This document shows positions 48,680 through 60,787 of a stretch of 64,000 bases of DNA, one piece after another. The stretch is from positions 35,017,501 to 35,081,500 of the forward strand of contig OX485805.1 in the NCBI GenBank assembly GCA_950295325.1, written 5' to 3'. Positions within the stretch are counted from its first letter, which is position 1. The number at the start of each line of letters is the position of its first letter. The stretch is from Polytrichum commune (lineage: Eukaryota > Streptophyta > Polytrichopsida > Polytrichales > Polytrichaceae). The notes beneath the pieces are model-generated. The model saw only the letters and a list, made by a program, of their open reading frames with translations, did not search any database and had not been told where the DNA came from. The position numbers and the translations under genes were made by a program.

Positions 48680-49271
48680 CCCCTAAAGGACCGTAAGGCC
48701 CCCAGGGGGCTTTTGATTGTAGAAAAGTGTAAATTGGATGAGATTGTTCCAAAGAAGCCCAAATTTGCGGGGAGAGGACCCTGGTTGTTTTTGCAAGATG
48801 GATCCAATGGTCTTTTCCGATCAGAAAATGATGAAGGATTGGATTTTTGGCGAATTCTTTGAGTTTTCAGTTTTTGGGCCCAATCTCATTGCTTGGAGAC
48901 TTCAGAGTCCCATATCTTTTTTTGCACACCTCAGAATTTGACGAAAAACATTCCACATGAGGGTCATAATGTTTTTTACGCGTGGTAAAAATTTCAGATG
49001 TTTTGGAGCACTTCTAAGCAATCTGATTCCAACATAAGTACGAAGTACCCCCTGCCCGAACAATTTCCATCAATCTTCTCAACGGTGGCAATTTCTCAAA
49101 AATTGTGCGATCTTGTTGATCTTTTTTTCATAAACAAGCTATGTAAGTCTTCTTCAGTTTCAACGGTGCCGATCGTGAAAATTACCCCACACTAATAAGA
49201 AAGTGAGCTTGCTACAAGAGCTAATCAAGAAAACATGACCTAAGCTAAAACACCCCTGGTCCTTTAGGGGT
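48680..49271. mobile_element. TTAA-flanked element, possible piggyBac type
   Basis: 592 bp with perfect 13 bp inverted ends CCCCTAAAGGACC / GGTCCTTTAGGGG, flanked on both sides by TTAA (48676-48679, 49272-49275). The TTAA duplication and CCC start are the piggyBac signature. Inside there is no recognisable transposase; a 67-codon + frame at 48738-48941 is unassigned. The class rests on the ends only. Confidence 0.7.
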
Positions 49272-49275
49272 TAAT

Positions 49276-52200
49276 CAATGGGAAGGAAAGTTTTTGATGA
49301 CTATGGATGTGCTCCTTTTGTGTAGTAGGAAAGTAGTAACTTCCCCTTATTGGATCTTATTAGTTATAGAAGGAATGGTACTCTATGTAGGGATTGACTA
49401 AGAGTTTAAGTAAGGAAAGACTTCTAAGTATCTTCTAGAGTTCTCTTGGTATGCATGAACAGAGAATATGAGTGGAGTTAAGGTTGGACTTCTTAGTATT
49501 TCCCATGCTATTTGATAGGATGCAAGGCTAAACATAAAGGGTTATTGGTTTCCCAACCAAAAACCCTCCTACTTTTGAAGGCCATAGTGGCAAGGGTAAG
49601 TAGATTATAATGAACTCCATTTAAGTGCACAAATTGCGGTCAAGAGCCCAAAAATCATGTCCCTTGTTTCCTCTATGATTGCAAAGTGGTCATTACTAAG
49701 GACAAGCATTTCACCACCATCATTACGCTCTAAATCTTGTTTGTACCGCCCATCACCACGTATGGCATAGGACCTCAAATGAGCTTCTAACACTATTAAA
49801 AATTAAACAAAAAGACTTCGTGACTAACTAAATATTGTTTAAAAGCTCATTGGTTTGGAACCACAAACCGAGCATTTATTTGAGACTTAATTAAAATTTT
49901 ACTATTCTTCATAAGTGACTTGGGGTTCTAACCGATAGCTTGTCATGGACGTGCCATGTGAAATCCATCAAGGTGGCATCTAAGATGTACAATCCTTAAT
50001 GAAACACCTGTCTTATGCATACGCCTATATTTGAGTGGTATATATCAAGCCTTGTAGGTACGTATTGAACACCAAAAAGACACGGTTACCATAAAATCAG
50101 ATCATGTGCTCATATAAGCTCAATAATCAACACAATTGGAGAGGCCTATGTCATTAAGTTATCTCGTTCTAAATATGAAAGCTTGAGTGGAGAGTTAAGT
50201 CAAGTTTTGGTGAAGTTTGACTAAGGGACTCGCAGCCATTTCAAAGGGTCCTTGCTTTGAGCCTCAAGCTCCGTAGTAAAAGCAAGGAGACACGAGGAAA
50301 GTCCAATAGAGATTTGTGAGGCTAACTTCAAGTTGCCGCATGACAAAGTATTTCACGTACCTTTTGCATTCTCAATCTCATTAGTCCAAGGTTGCACTAG
50401 TACTTCCTCCACCAACACTACTTTGCTTCCAAAGATGTCGTATATTAAGCAAATTAACTGCATTCAATGGGTATGTCAACAATGATATTTTTTGGGGGAT
50501 ATATATCATTGAAAACCCTAAACTTTTGGTTTGTGGGATAAAAATATTTTCGTCATGTATTTTCTTTTTGTGGGTGAATAACCTCGCTGAAATCTTCCCA
50601 GTTTTGGAAAGATACGGCTTTGTTTGGATGAATGTACTTAGAATTTGATTAATAATGACTTTTCATCATTCATCCAATATTTTTTCTTTTTCTCCAGAGC
50701 TTGAGAGAATTGCTTTCAGCGTTGTCTACGAGAAAGATAAAACCAAATAAAAATCAATGTTTGCAAAGAATGGGCATTTAGTTAAAAATGTTTGAATTTG
50801 TGTCTACAATAAATCTCCCACATTTACAAGTTTAGTGATGCAAACCTACATGCATGAAATCTCCACAACGTGGAAACCCCATTTGATTTGCTTTGCATAA
50901 CCTCTAACTTACCATGTATGTTCCTTCATCGACCTTCTAATTTTCCCTTAAATGTAGACCTTCCTAAATTGTTTAGAATGACCTTCCATAGGGTTAGCAT
51001 CATTTGATGCTTTCATAATCATTGTGTTTGACCATTATAAAGCATGTGACCCTATAGCGGGCACTTTCACTCCCACAAATAAGTTTGACCTTTGGATCGG
51101 CTCGGAAATTGTCTCATTGTAAGTCAAAGTTCAAAGCCTTTGTTTTTTTAAGTATGAAGTTTGGAGTAGGAGTGCAAATCGTAACATACATTAAAGTGAA
51201 TGTTCTTTTGCATTTTAAATCATCACAAAGGCTCTCGAGAGGCCTTCCCCGTTACTGAACCTAAAATGGTATCTAATTTTCTCGCATGTAGTCCAATATC
51301 ATCATAACATGTGTCTTTAAGTTGCATGTTTTTAACTACCATAAATATGCTATGTAGTGTCATTTACTATTTGGAGTTACACATTGCTATATCTTTTAAC
51401 TATTGATGTATATTTTTACCAAGTAAAGTTGTTAGTGTTCTATAATGTCCAAAAAATCAATCTGATTCTTTTTTGCTAAAATATGATGTATGAAATAAAT
51501 ATTTATAGCATTGTGTAATTAGAATATTTAGTGCACTTGTCTTATCATGATTTAAGGGGAGGGAGGTGGGTACTAAGTGTTGAATAATGGACCCACATGC
51601 AAGCATGTGGTGTTAATTGGGGGATATTTGTTTCGGAAGAGAATGTTTATAGATGTTTGAATACATGTTCTCCATATTTGATCTTGTATGTGTGAATTGA
51701 TGTTATTATATTTTACCAATAATATATATTTCATATAAATTTGAATTTTGTTATATTTTAAAAAAGAAAAGAAAATGTGCATGTCTTATTTAATGCCAAC
51801 AATTCCTTCAACCATTTAAAAGAACTACGAAAGAGCACTTCAGATTGGTTATGAAACCCAACAAAAAAACACTACAACAAAACATAAACATGCCACCGAG
51901 CCTCATGCAAATAGTCTCAAGCGTTCTATAGAAGACACAACGTTCTTGCCAATCGCAATGTTTGTTGCTTGCCTACAATTTTAGACCATCCTTTGAGGTT
52001 GGTGGCATGCCTGTCTTTTGCAAATAGTGGTTGGCAGGAACCTCCACCCAAGATCATGCACACACAATCTCAATGTTCTGTAATTGAAAATTTTCAATTC
52101 AAAACAAAGGGCAAACAAATCTTGGTTTGCCCAACCCTAAAACTTTGTGTAATCCCTCAACAACCCAACATGCAAGGGTGGAACCTATGTGACACCCCCA

Positions 52201-53273
52201 AGCTGAACATGATACATGGCCCACACCCATCAATACCCTCGAGGTTATGATCCAATACGCTCCAATACCCAACTTACAACACAAACTGGCTTTATCCATG
52301 ACATGTTCCCCAGAAAATTGTATTTTCTCATGCTTATATTAATTTAAATATTCTTCCACTACACTCCAATATCCAATACCCTTATTGCTACATGGTTATC
52401 TAAGGGTTCTTTCAAACCTATTCTCTTTATAAGTGCTTGGTTTTTTTTGGAATAAAAGTGGACCCTTTCCTTGCACTCATATGGTTTCCAAGATTTACAT
52501 TTAGTGACCCCCTAGGGGAGATCATTGTGCTTGACACTGAGAAACCGCATGAGTTTAAATATACACCTTAATAATTATTGAAAGGTAACAATTCAAATAT
52601 ATGTAGTTCTAACATAGATTCTAGTTACCCCTTAATGCACGGGCCGATTTCCAAAAAGTAAAAACATTGATTATGAGTAATTTTTGTTGTACTCGAAGGA
52701 ACACAAATTTTGAAGTCAAATCCTACATAAGTAGGCAAATATTCATTGAAGTTGTAACCATAATTCAACATGATTGGACCATATTTGGATGAGCTATGAT
52801 TTTTTGCATGTAAAATGAACGAACGAACGAATGAATGAATATCATGTAAGCACAAAATTTCATCCATCTTTTCATTTGTGGTAGGGCTCACATGTCTAGA
52901 TACATCATAAATCTACATGTGCTCAAAACACCTAAGAAGTTCAACCAAAAGTTGTAAAATCTTAATTTATGAGGAATTCATTTAATTTGAAACTAAAAAT
53001 TGCTTACATGGAGGTCACCAATTGGTTTTAAGATACCAATCTCACGGTGAGAGATACCAATCCTTTGTATGCATGAGTTATTATTTTTTAATACCATTCT
53101 AAACCACATCAAAAGTAAGGCATTAATTTTTGCCCAAGTACGAAGGTATTTGCAAGATATAGACTTGACTGGTATTGAAAAAATAATAATACCATCAAAT
53201 ATTCATACCCTAATGAGATAACAAAAAGTGAACTATAGATACCCAAATGGTATAAAAGACAATACGAAACTAA
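49276..53273. other. Gene-free region
   Basis: About 4 kb of AT-rich sequence without a recognised gene. CACTACAACAAAACATAAAC at 51870 looks like an orphan CACTA end; I found no facing partner. Words of dispersed family 2 (ACACCAAAAAGACACGG) occur near 50070. A GAAC/GAAT short repeat is at about 52819-52840. Confidence 0.45.
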
Positions 53274-53644
53274 CACTACACTAAGTATTGTATTCAATGT
53301 CATATGTCGTTTTATGTCATTGTTGTAACTTTTCTAATGACACTTCTTTTGAATAAGTTTACAATTACTGTCATCCCAACTTACTTTTAGTTCATCCGCT
53401 TTTGGTATATTTTGCATCCTAACATTTATGTCCTGTAATATTATCATGAATGAATGAAATTTGGATGAAAGTCACCTAGTGAGTGACAGTAATTGTAACA
53501 TTGTAAATCTATAATGCCCGACCTTTTTTTACAAATAATGTTAGGTTGGCATTTAGTGTCGGTGCCACTACATGGGTAGTTTACAATTAGTATTAAGCAA
53601 GACGAATAGAATTGACGACAATAAATACAATATTTAGTGTAGTT
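53274..53644. mobile_element. CACTA-like MITE, decayed
   Basis: Left end CACTACACTAAGTATTGTAT, right end reversed CAACTACACTAAATATTGTA: inverted over about 27 bp with a few differences. The left start CACTA fits the superfamily; the right terminus has changed and no duplication can be read. Non-coding. Confidence 0.55.
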
Positions 53645-53744
53645 GATTCACTCTCGCCCTTGAACATGATATGACCAATGGGCTCACATCATTTACATTG
53701 CTTGGTGTAAGTTAGCACCAATGTTTACTTTTTTTTTTCTTTGT

Positions 53745-54010
53745 TTGTTTTTTTTGGAACACAAACTTGGCTAATTTTTCCATCAAGTAGGGAGAAGATT
53801 TCACGGCTTGGAAATGAACCGTCAAGTGTTTCATTTGGGTTTGGGTACCTCTCCATTATTTATTTATTATCATTAATTTTCTTTTGGAACACATGAGGCA
53901 CTTGACCAACTGGCTAATTTCCGTAAAGTGAGAAAGAATTTCACAGCTGGGAATCGAACTGCCAACCACTCCATTTGGTTTGGGTACCTCACCACTATCA
54001 TCCGGTAGTT
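53745..54010 (-). repeat. Tandem pair of SINE-like (tRNA-related) copies
   Basis: On the minus strand each copy has GGTGAGGTACCCAAACC or GGAGAGGTACCCAAACC, followed about 30 bp on by GCAGTTCGATTCCCAG or GACGGTTCATTTCCAAG. Spacing and words resemble the A and B boxes of a tRNA-derived RNA polymerase III promoter. Copies are near 53882-54003 and 53750-53855. No tRNA cloverleaf is intact. Confidence 0.45.
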
Positions 54011-54160
54011 TAGGGTCATCTCGGACCTCTTTCTTTTCTTTCTTTCGCGGCACTCAACTCAAAGATTCAAAATTGTAATGCATCAAGTGAGCCTCACATG
54101 TACCCAATGGGTACATTCTAGGGGCCCTATTGCAACAAACAAGAGACTACAGGACTTTTT

Positions 54161-54878
54161 CTGTCTACTCAGTCTTCCTCTACTTCTTCTCCATGTTGCT
54201 CATCCTCTTCAGTTTTAGTTGAAAATTTAGTTGTGGGCATGGCGCATTCCTGCTCATCTCCTCACAACTAGCTCCAAAAATGGCGCCAAACCTCACTGGT
54301 ACCTAAAATTTTGCAAAAAACCTGCTCAATTCACTTCTAGGTTTCCTAAATGTCATAAGGGTGAGAGAGAGTATTTCCTCTTGGTTAGGATGATTGCCAT
54401 CAAAAATTGAGCTGACTGAATCCGGTCTCTAAAGTTTACATTCCAATTTTTTTAGAGGGTTTTAGGGTTTTTGGGGTTTATGGAATGTTTTGGATGTGTG
54501 GAGTTTATGATGGTTGTTCTTCTGTCTACTCAGTCTTCCTCTACTTCTTCTCCATGTTGCTCATCCTCTTCAGTTTTAGTTGAAAATTTGGTTGTGGGCA
54601 TGGCGCATTCCTGCTCATCTCCTCACAACTAGCTCCAAAAATGGCGCCAAACCTCACTGGTACCTAAAAATTTGCAAAAAACCTGCTCAATTCACTTCTA
54701 AGTTTCCTAAGTGTCATAAGGGTGAGAGAGAGTATTTCCTCTTGGTTAGGATGATTGCCATCAAAAATTGAGCTGACTGAATCCGGTCTCTAAAGTTTTC
54801 ATTCCAATTTTTTTAGAGGGTTTTAGGGTTTTTGGGGTTTATGGTATGTTTTGGATGTGTGGAGTTTATGGTGGTTGT
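54161..54878 (+). repeat. 361 bp tandem duplication at the 5' end of TFB4
   Basis: Two head-to-tail copies, about 54161-54521 and 54522-54878, with only about ten differences. Each starts CTGTCTACTCAGTCTTCCTC and runs to GGAGTTTATG.TGGTTG. The second copy ends in the TFB4 start codon context (TTTATGGTGGTTGTGGAT). The first ends in TTTATGATGGTTGTT and is followed by a new copy rather than coding sequence. Confidence 0.9.
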
Positions 54879-57800
54879 GGATTTTATGCAAGCAGATGAT
54901 GTGAGTCAAGTGGTGGTGTTGTTGGAGGCCAATCCTTATTTCTGGGGATCCAAAGCTGTCGCCTCCGATCAGGCATTGGCCTCACAGGGAGGTCTCACAT
55001 TTGAGACTTTTTTCCAGCATGTAAGATTTTAAGACTTCCAATTCAACCTTCAATTTGCAGCAATTCAGTCTGTTCTGACTGCGAGGATTTTTTTTTATTG
55101 TGTGATTTATTGTTGATTCTGAGCTAAGGCCTCGAATGTGGTGAATAATTGTTGTATGTTGCCACTTGATAGCTGGAAATCAATGTGGATTTGGAGTACT
55201 TGTTTCAACCTGTACATAGATTTTCAACAAACTCACAGAATACGATTCTAATATCAATTTGGGGATTTGAGAGTGTAGTGTTGTTTTGACATAAGCTGGA
55301 ATCCCAACTCTTATCAGTGCAGAAAACTTTTTTCCTTCTTCTGCTGACTTATTACTCTGCCTCATTGCATTACCACTGTAATTAGGGCAGAACATTGTTG
55401 TTTGCTCACATCTAACTCTGGGTCATTGAGTTACAACTGCAATCATGGAAATAAAAGTAACCTAAGAGAAAGTGTGCTAATCAGCAATTCCATCAGTTTG
55501 CATATGTGCTTTGAAGGCAGGCTGTTTAACCACACGCTAACACATCTTACTGTAAACTTTGACTATTTGCAGGTACTATTATTTGTAAATTGTGTTTTGT
55601 TGTTGAATCACTCGAACAGAATTGTCATAATAGCCACAGGGGCAAGCACCTGGTCAGTTCTTCATCCTCAAAAACATGGAAATTCCTGCACTTTGATGTG
55701 TGATATCTATCTATCTATCTATCTATCTATATATGTATTATCTAAATGGTTTTGGATAGTTCAAGGCTCAGGATTAATCATTAAATAAGGTATGCGGGCC
55801 TTTCATGGTCATTTTAAAAAATTGGACAGCTATATGTGAGTGGTGTGTAGTTAGGTGTGCATCTAAGAATGAACACCAAAAAGACCTGTGTTCAAAAGAG
55901 ATTGGAGTATGTGCTTAAAATTTGTTAAATATTCTTGGTCCAATAGTCAATATAATCGGGAGTGTCTACTTGGTTGTTTTATGGCTCTGGCACTTTTGAC
56001 TTTGAAAAATCTTAGCCGCAAAGGGAGATCAAAAATTTCATAGACTGTTGCTAAAATCTCATATCATATTCAAGGACCCAAGAATGATACTAATTTGGAA
56101 ATCTAAGTTGAGAATCATGGCAAACAGCAAAAAAAAACCCATAGGAGACGTGTTTACCTTACTAGTCAGGCATCCAGATCTCTCAAAATTCTTACTGTTG
56201 GTCTATTTCCATTTTACTTGCAGTGCTTTTCTTTATGACTCAAATCCGAGTGAGGGCGCTGCAAATAACAGAAATGGATCTAAAGGAAGCAATAAGCCCC
56301 CAGAGCTCCGATCAACAGTGATCACACAAGCTATGCAAGAATTTGTGCAGAAGGAGGAGGAGGCAGCTCAGGGTGCTCCACAATCTTTGGAAGTTCCACA
56401 TTCAAACCTTTCGGGGGCATTATCAATGGCACTTTGCTGTATCCAGCCAACTAATTCCAGTTGTCAATTTCTTACAGCATGGATGTACATTCTCAATGTT
56501 CTGCCATTAGCATAAACAGAGGTCATGTTAGTTAGAGTGGTCTTCATGACTTGTCATGTGGCACCAAGTATCATATGAAACCCACCCAGTGATTGCAAGA
56601 CAATCAGTGTACTTCTGAGATGGATAGTTCATGTCACTGCCACTAGCCAAGTGCAAGTGTTCCCTATGTTGTCCTTGATTTGCATAATCACAGACATTCA
56701 GAGAGTTTTCAGAGGTCCCCTTCCACATCCGCAACCTCGGGTATGTTTCTCTTCTGCAAAATATTCTTGATCTGTTGTTTAGGTGGTCGTGTTTTATTTG
56801 CTTGTAAATGAACATGGTAATTTCTGCATTAGACCACTTAGCTTCTTGTGGGCTTCTAACATAGTGCTGGCTTCACAGATACTGTGTCTACAAGGGTCCC
56901 CTGACGCTCCTCAGCAGTAAGTGGTCTTTTTTCAGAGTAAAGTTCCCCCTCATCTCACTGAAAGTTTTGACAGATTGCGAGGTTGCAGTTTCTTTGTGTG
57001 TCAGCAGGATGGAAATTTGTTGGCATTAGAGTTATCCTTTTTCCAATGGAACTTTTCATCAGGAGTAGGTCCCCTGTGATTGTCCATTGGGTGTTTTCCA
57101 TATGATTCATTAGTTTCTTTTCACTTGTGGTGCATCCTCAGAGGTAGTGTTTGAATTTGAATGACAAGCAACCTATTCCGGTTCACTGAGGGCCAAACTC
57201 ATAGCCAAAGTGAGTTTGATCCTCAATTAACCCATATAGGATGTTTCTTGCTAAAGCCTCCAAACTAGCTTCAAACATGCACCACAAACTTATGGAACAT
57301 GGGTGTTGTTGTCTGCAAAACGACCACCTCCTGGCCAAGAAGTCACGTTGAACTAAAGGATAATGTTAATATGCAAGTCATAATCCAATCTAAGAAATAA
57401 GTTGGAGGTGTCATGTTATCTCTTAGTTGCAGTAATATTTTCATTGTTTTCTGATCTGTTAAGTGGTGAGAGATGTGCAGGTATATTGCCATCATGAACT
57501 CCATTTTTTCTGCCCAGAAAAGTGCAGTGAGATTTTCATTCTCTCCTCCTTTATGAAGGGCTTGCTTCCATTTGAATGGCTGGATGCTTTCTCACAAGGA
57601 TATGGTTGCTATTGTAATCTTAAAGCCTCCAAATGGGAACAGGACATCTGTTTTTCTCATGCCACATGGATTTTGTGTGGGGTGCCAGGTTCCAATTGAT
57701 GCTTGTATTGTTGGAAATAAAGACTCAGCGTTTTTGCAGCAGGTATACAACTTTAAGCTCTTTGCACTTTAAAGTACTGTTTGGGCAAGGCATACCTTAT

Positions 57801-60026
57801 TAGAGTTAAATTCCTCTAACTCAGCATGACTTTTGGGCTGGATTTGGTTGTTTTGCATACAACATCTTCCATGTTCAGTAAGTTTTCGGTGCATGCTTGG
57901 AGGTAGTAGTGTGGAGGTTTGAACAAAATAACACTCTATATTGGTTCATGGAGGATCAAACTCATGTCGGCATGCCAAAGAGGTCTTAGAATGAGTTTAG
58001 CCCTCAATGAACCTTACAAAATAGGTTGCTTTTCATTCAACTCAAAACACTACAAGCATGTACCATCACAAGTGGAAGAAATTGTTGATATTGTAAAAAA
58101 AAAAAACCCACTGGAAAATCATAGGGGGCCAAATCCCAATGAAAATTCCCATTGAGTTAAAGAATAGCTCTATTTCGCTTTGTGTAATATACAGTGCATA
58201 TTATGCCCCATTATTACCTCTTTATTTGAGATAGAAAATGTGAGGTTACAGAGCCAGTCTGATTTGGTTGTTGATGAATGGGCAGGCCTCACATATTACC
58301 GGTGGAATCTATATGAAACCTCCTCAATCAGAAGGGCTTATCCAGTATCTTACGGTACCAAACAAATTCCTTATGTGCTGGTCACCTTAGGTGTAAGTTA
58401 TTAATAACTTTGTCAAAAGTGCCACATGTCATCATGTGATTTGTTGGACCTTCTACAGATGATGTGGAAATTGACTACAGGCAGTGTCATGGCTAATCAG
58501 ACCTGTACTTATGGTGCTTGCTATTCTAGAAGGGTGAACCTTTCCATACTAGGGAGCTTGAACTTCTGTAATATTTTTATGAATCTAAAGTTGGCAGCAC
58601 CAAGCTCAAAGCTCAGATGGGCCACTTATGTGGCTCTTTTCACTGTTTTTCACTTATCAAGCAGGTTTATTAAAGTAAATGGGCTTTAAAGTTTTAGCTC
58701 TGCACCCAATTCTCATAGGATATAAAACACAAAATTAGTGAGATGATTAGCAAGTCCAAATTGTGCGCATAGCAATTTCCTAATAATTTTTGGAGTTATC
58801 AAAGCGAAGATTGTATTTCTTTTTAAATGATCATATAGGTCCCCCAATTATGTTGACTATATAGTGTACAATATTTAGGGGTTATTGAGCATGGAGTCCA
58901 ATCTCTTTTAGACACTTTTCTTTTTGGTGCGTGTTCTTAGATCCATACCTAACCACTCACCACTTAAATATGGAAGTGCAATTAAGAGAAGTAGCTGAAT
59001 TAGGCCGCTTACTTTGCAGTGCAGTATTGCCTGCAAGACTGTTACTATTAAGTACATGCAATGAATTTCACAATATAAAGTGTCCAAAGATGGTATTTGC
59101 AGATGGTGTTTGCGACTGACCTTTATTCAAGACAATTTTTGCAATTACCACGGCCTGTGGGTGTAGACTTCCGAGCTTCGTAAGCCTCTCTTTTTCTCTC
59201 CCTTTTTGCAAGCTGTTATGCATTATTTAGTGATATATATTTAGCTGTGCAGATTTTTTTATTTCTATATCAAGACTCTTTTGTATCGTTGAGTAAGGAT
59301 TAAGATGTACAATCTGTTACCAACAATTTTTAAGGTGGGATGAAACAGGTGTTTCTGTCATAAGAAGACCATTGACATGGGTTATGTGTGCTCGGTTTGC
59401 CTCTCTATTTTCTGCACACACCACAAATCCTGCTCTACCTGTGGGTATGTTAATGATGTGATAACTTGGGTTGACAGTCTTGAGTTGAAATTTTGGTATC
59501 CGGTCTTTGTTTGTAGATGTTTGTCACTTTATTGGTACATGTAATAGAGCTATCCTGTTAACTCAAAATGTCTTTTGGTGGGGTGTTGGTTGTTTTGCAT
59601 ACAACACCTTCCATGTTAGGTAGGTTTTTGGTGTATGCTTGGAGGTAGTGTGGAGAGTTCAACAAAGAACATTCTAAGTGATTTGTTGAGGGCCAAACTC
59701 GTTTTGGCATGCCAAGAAGGTCCTAAAATGAGTTTGGCCCTCAATGAACCTCATGAAATAGGTTGGTCTTTATTCAAATTCAAACATCACCTCCAAGCAT
59801 GCACCAAAAGTGGAAAGAAGACTTGATATTCTATGCAAAACAACCAATGGAAAATTGAATCCCATCGAGTTAAGGAGGATATGTCTAATATATGTGTATG
59901 TTCAGCAATATGTTGTTTGCCTATATGTTGGCTGACAAATGACTGCTTTTTTGTTGCAGGGCTGACTTCACCAAAGTTAGCCTCACGTCCTTGGCCGGCT
60001 TGAAACGGAAGGCACCTGGCTTGTGA
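54868..60026 (+). CDS. TFB4: TFIIH core subunit p34 / TFB4 (GTF2H3), complete
   Basis: Subunit of transcription factor IIH, needed for RNA polymerase II initiation and nucleotide excision repair; nuclear, partner of p44/SSL1. Eleven exons: 54868-55020, 55573-55652, 56224-56438, 56694-56740, 56879-56916, 57481-57526, 57689-57742, 58286-58354, 59103-59179, 59349-59444 and 59960-60026. Phases agree and the sum is 942 nt, 313 residues (family about 300). The N-terminal von Willebrand-like domain shows [63 protein letters not shown] and [14 protein letters not shown]. The C-terminal zinc module is [17 protein letters not shown] followed by IFC and CSTCG, and the end is LKRKAPGL. Start: ATG 54868; ATG 54886 is an alternative. 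Introns carry three foldback MITEs and two family 2 repeats. Confidence 0.95.
55707..55730. repeat. CTAT microsatellite
   Basis: About six CTAT units in a TFB4 intron. Confidence 0.85.
55838..56010 (+). repeat. Dispersed repeat family 2, TFB4 intron 2
   Basis: GTGTGTAGTTAGGTGTGCAT, CTAAGAATGAACACCAAAAAG, GTGCTTAAAATTTG and CAATAGTCAATATAATCGG match the other copies in order. Confidence 0.6.
57029..57366. mobile_element. Foldback MITE, family 1 copy C (TFB4 intron 5)
   Basis: Left end TA-GAGTTATCCTTT, right end AAAGGATAATGT-TA. Inside: GGTTCACTGAGGGCCAAACTC, GCTTCAAACATGCACCACAA and GAACATGGGTGTTGTT. More diverged than copies D and E. Confidence 0.75.
57803..58170. mobile_element. Foldback MITE, family 1 copy D (TFB4 intron 7)
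   Basis: Arms include CTCAGCATGACTTTTGGGCT, GGTTGTTTTGCATACAACA and GGTGCATGCTTGGAGGTAGT on the left; AATGAGTTTAGCCCTCAATG and GAGTTAAAGAATAGCTC on the right, flanked by TA. Confidence 0.8.
58730..58980 (-). repeat. Dispersed repeat family 2, reverse copy, TFB4 intron 8
   Basis: On the minus strand: GGTTAGGTATGGATCTAAGA, ACACGCACCAAAAAG, ATTGGACTCCATGCTCAATA and AGTCAACATAATTGGGGGAC. Same words and order as the 5.3 and 60.5 kb copies. Confidence 0.6.
59547..59885. mobile_element. Foldback MITE, family 1 copy E (TFB4 intron 10)
   Basis: Left end TA-GAGCTATCCTGTTAACTC; right end GAGTTAAGGAGGATATGTC-TA. Internal GGTTGTTTTGCATACAACAC, GTATGCTTGGAGGTAGTGTG, GAGGGCCAAACTC and TTTGGCCCTCAATGAACC. 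A clear foldback with TA at both ends. Confidence 0.8.
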
Positions 60027-60429
60027 AGCTGTGCAAAATTCATGAGCAAGAACTTGTACTGTGACAAGAATTTGTTGAGCCAAATGATGTTTGGTACTGG
60101 TACAAAGAGCTAATACATACAAAGCTTCAACAAGGATGCACTTTCTGTAGCATGAATTTGTTATATTTTCCACCAAAGGCTAGGAAATGTTTTAAAAACA
60201 ACGGGCACATCTGACCCTTGCAGTATAAAAGTTTGCTGCCAGGTAGAAGTCCGGGGATTCTCACCACAATGGAGTTGAGAATCTGTAATTTTTGGGGGGT
60301 TCAGCCCATATTCACAGCAAATGAGATTCACTATCTGCGGTTTTCTGTTGACTCTGCCCTCCATGTGTAGAAGGTCGGGTTCAAGGTAGGCGGGCCTTAA
60401 GCTGTCCAATTAAGAAAAGGTGACCATGA

Positions 60430-60720
60430 TAGTTGTTGAGTGGTGTGTTGGTAGATGTGGATCTAGGAATGGACACTGAGAAGACATGTTTTAAAAAGGG
60501 ATTGGATTGTGTGCTCAAAATTTGCTAGCCATTCTAGGCTCATTAGTCAACGTAAGTGGGGCGACCTATATGAGCATTTAATGAGCTTAAGAATACTCAT
60601 TCTGATGAATAGGATATTCATGAGTCCCAAAAATTACAAGGCAAATGGCAATGGACAGGATTTGGAATTGGCAATCATCTCACATTAATTATGTGTTTGC
60701 AACCTACAAGAAGTGGGTGC
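60430..60720 (+). repeat. Dispersed repeat family 2, 3' of TFB4
   Basis: GTTGGTAGATGTGGATCTAG, AATGGACACTGAGAAGAC, GTGTGCTCAAAATTTGC, TTAGTCAACGTAAGTGG, CATTTAATGAGC and GGATATTCATGAG follow the common order of the family. This is the longest copy in the window. Confidence 0.65.
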
Positions 60721-60787
60721 TGAGTTTAAACTGGCCATTTATCACCCACTTACCTTATGTCCTGGAAGAGCTGTGAATGTCAAACTA

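Noticed and set aside
51870..51883. CACTACAACAAAA as the end of a CACTA element
   Set aside because: No facing end with matching sequence and no 3 bp duplication was found, so no element can be bounded.
57541..57690. Longer TFB4 exon reading in frame upstream of VPIDAC
   Set aside because: The upstream stretch ([17 protein letters not shown]) does not match the family, whereas splicing from IFSAQKS to VPIDAC at an AG acceptor restores the conserved order and phase.
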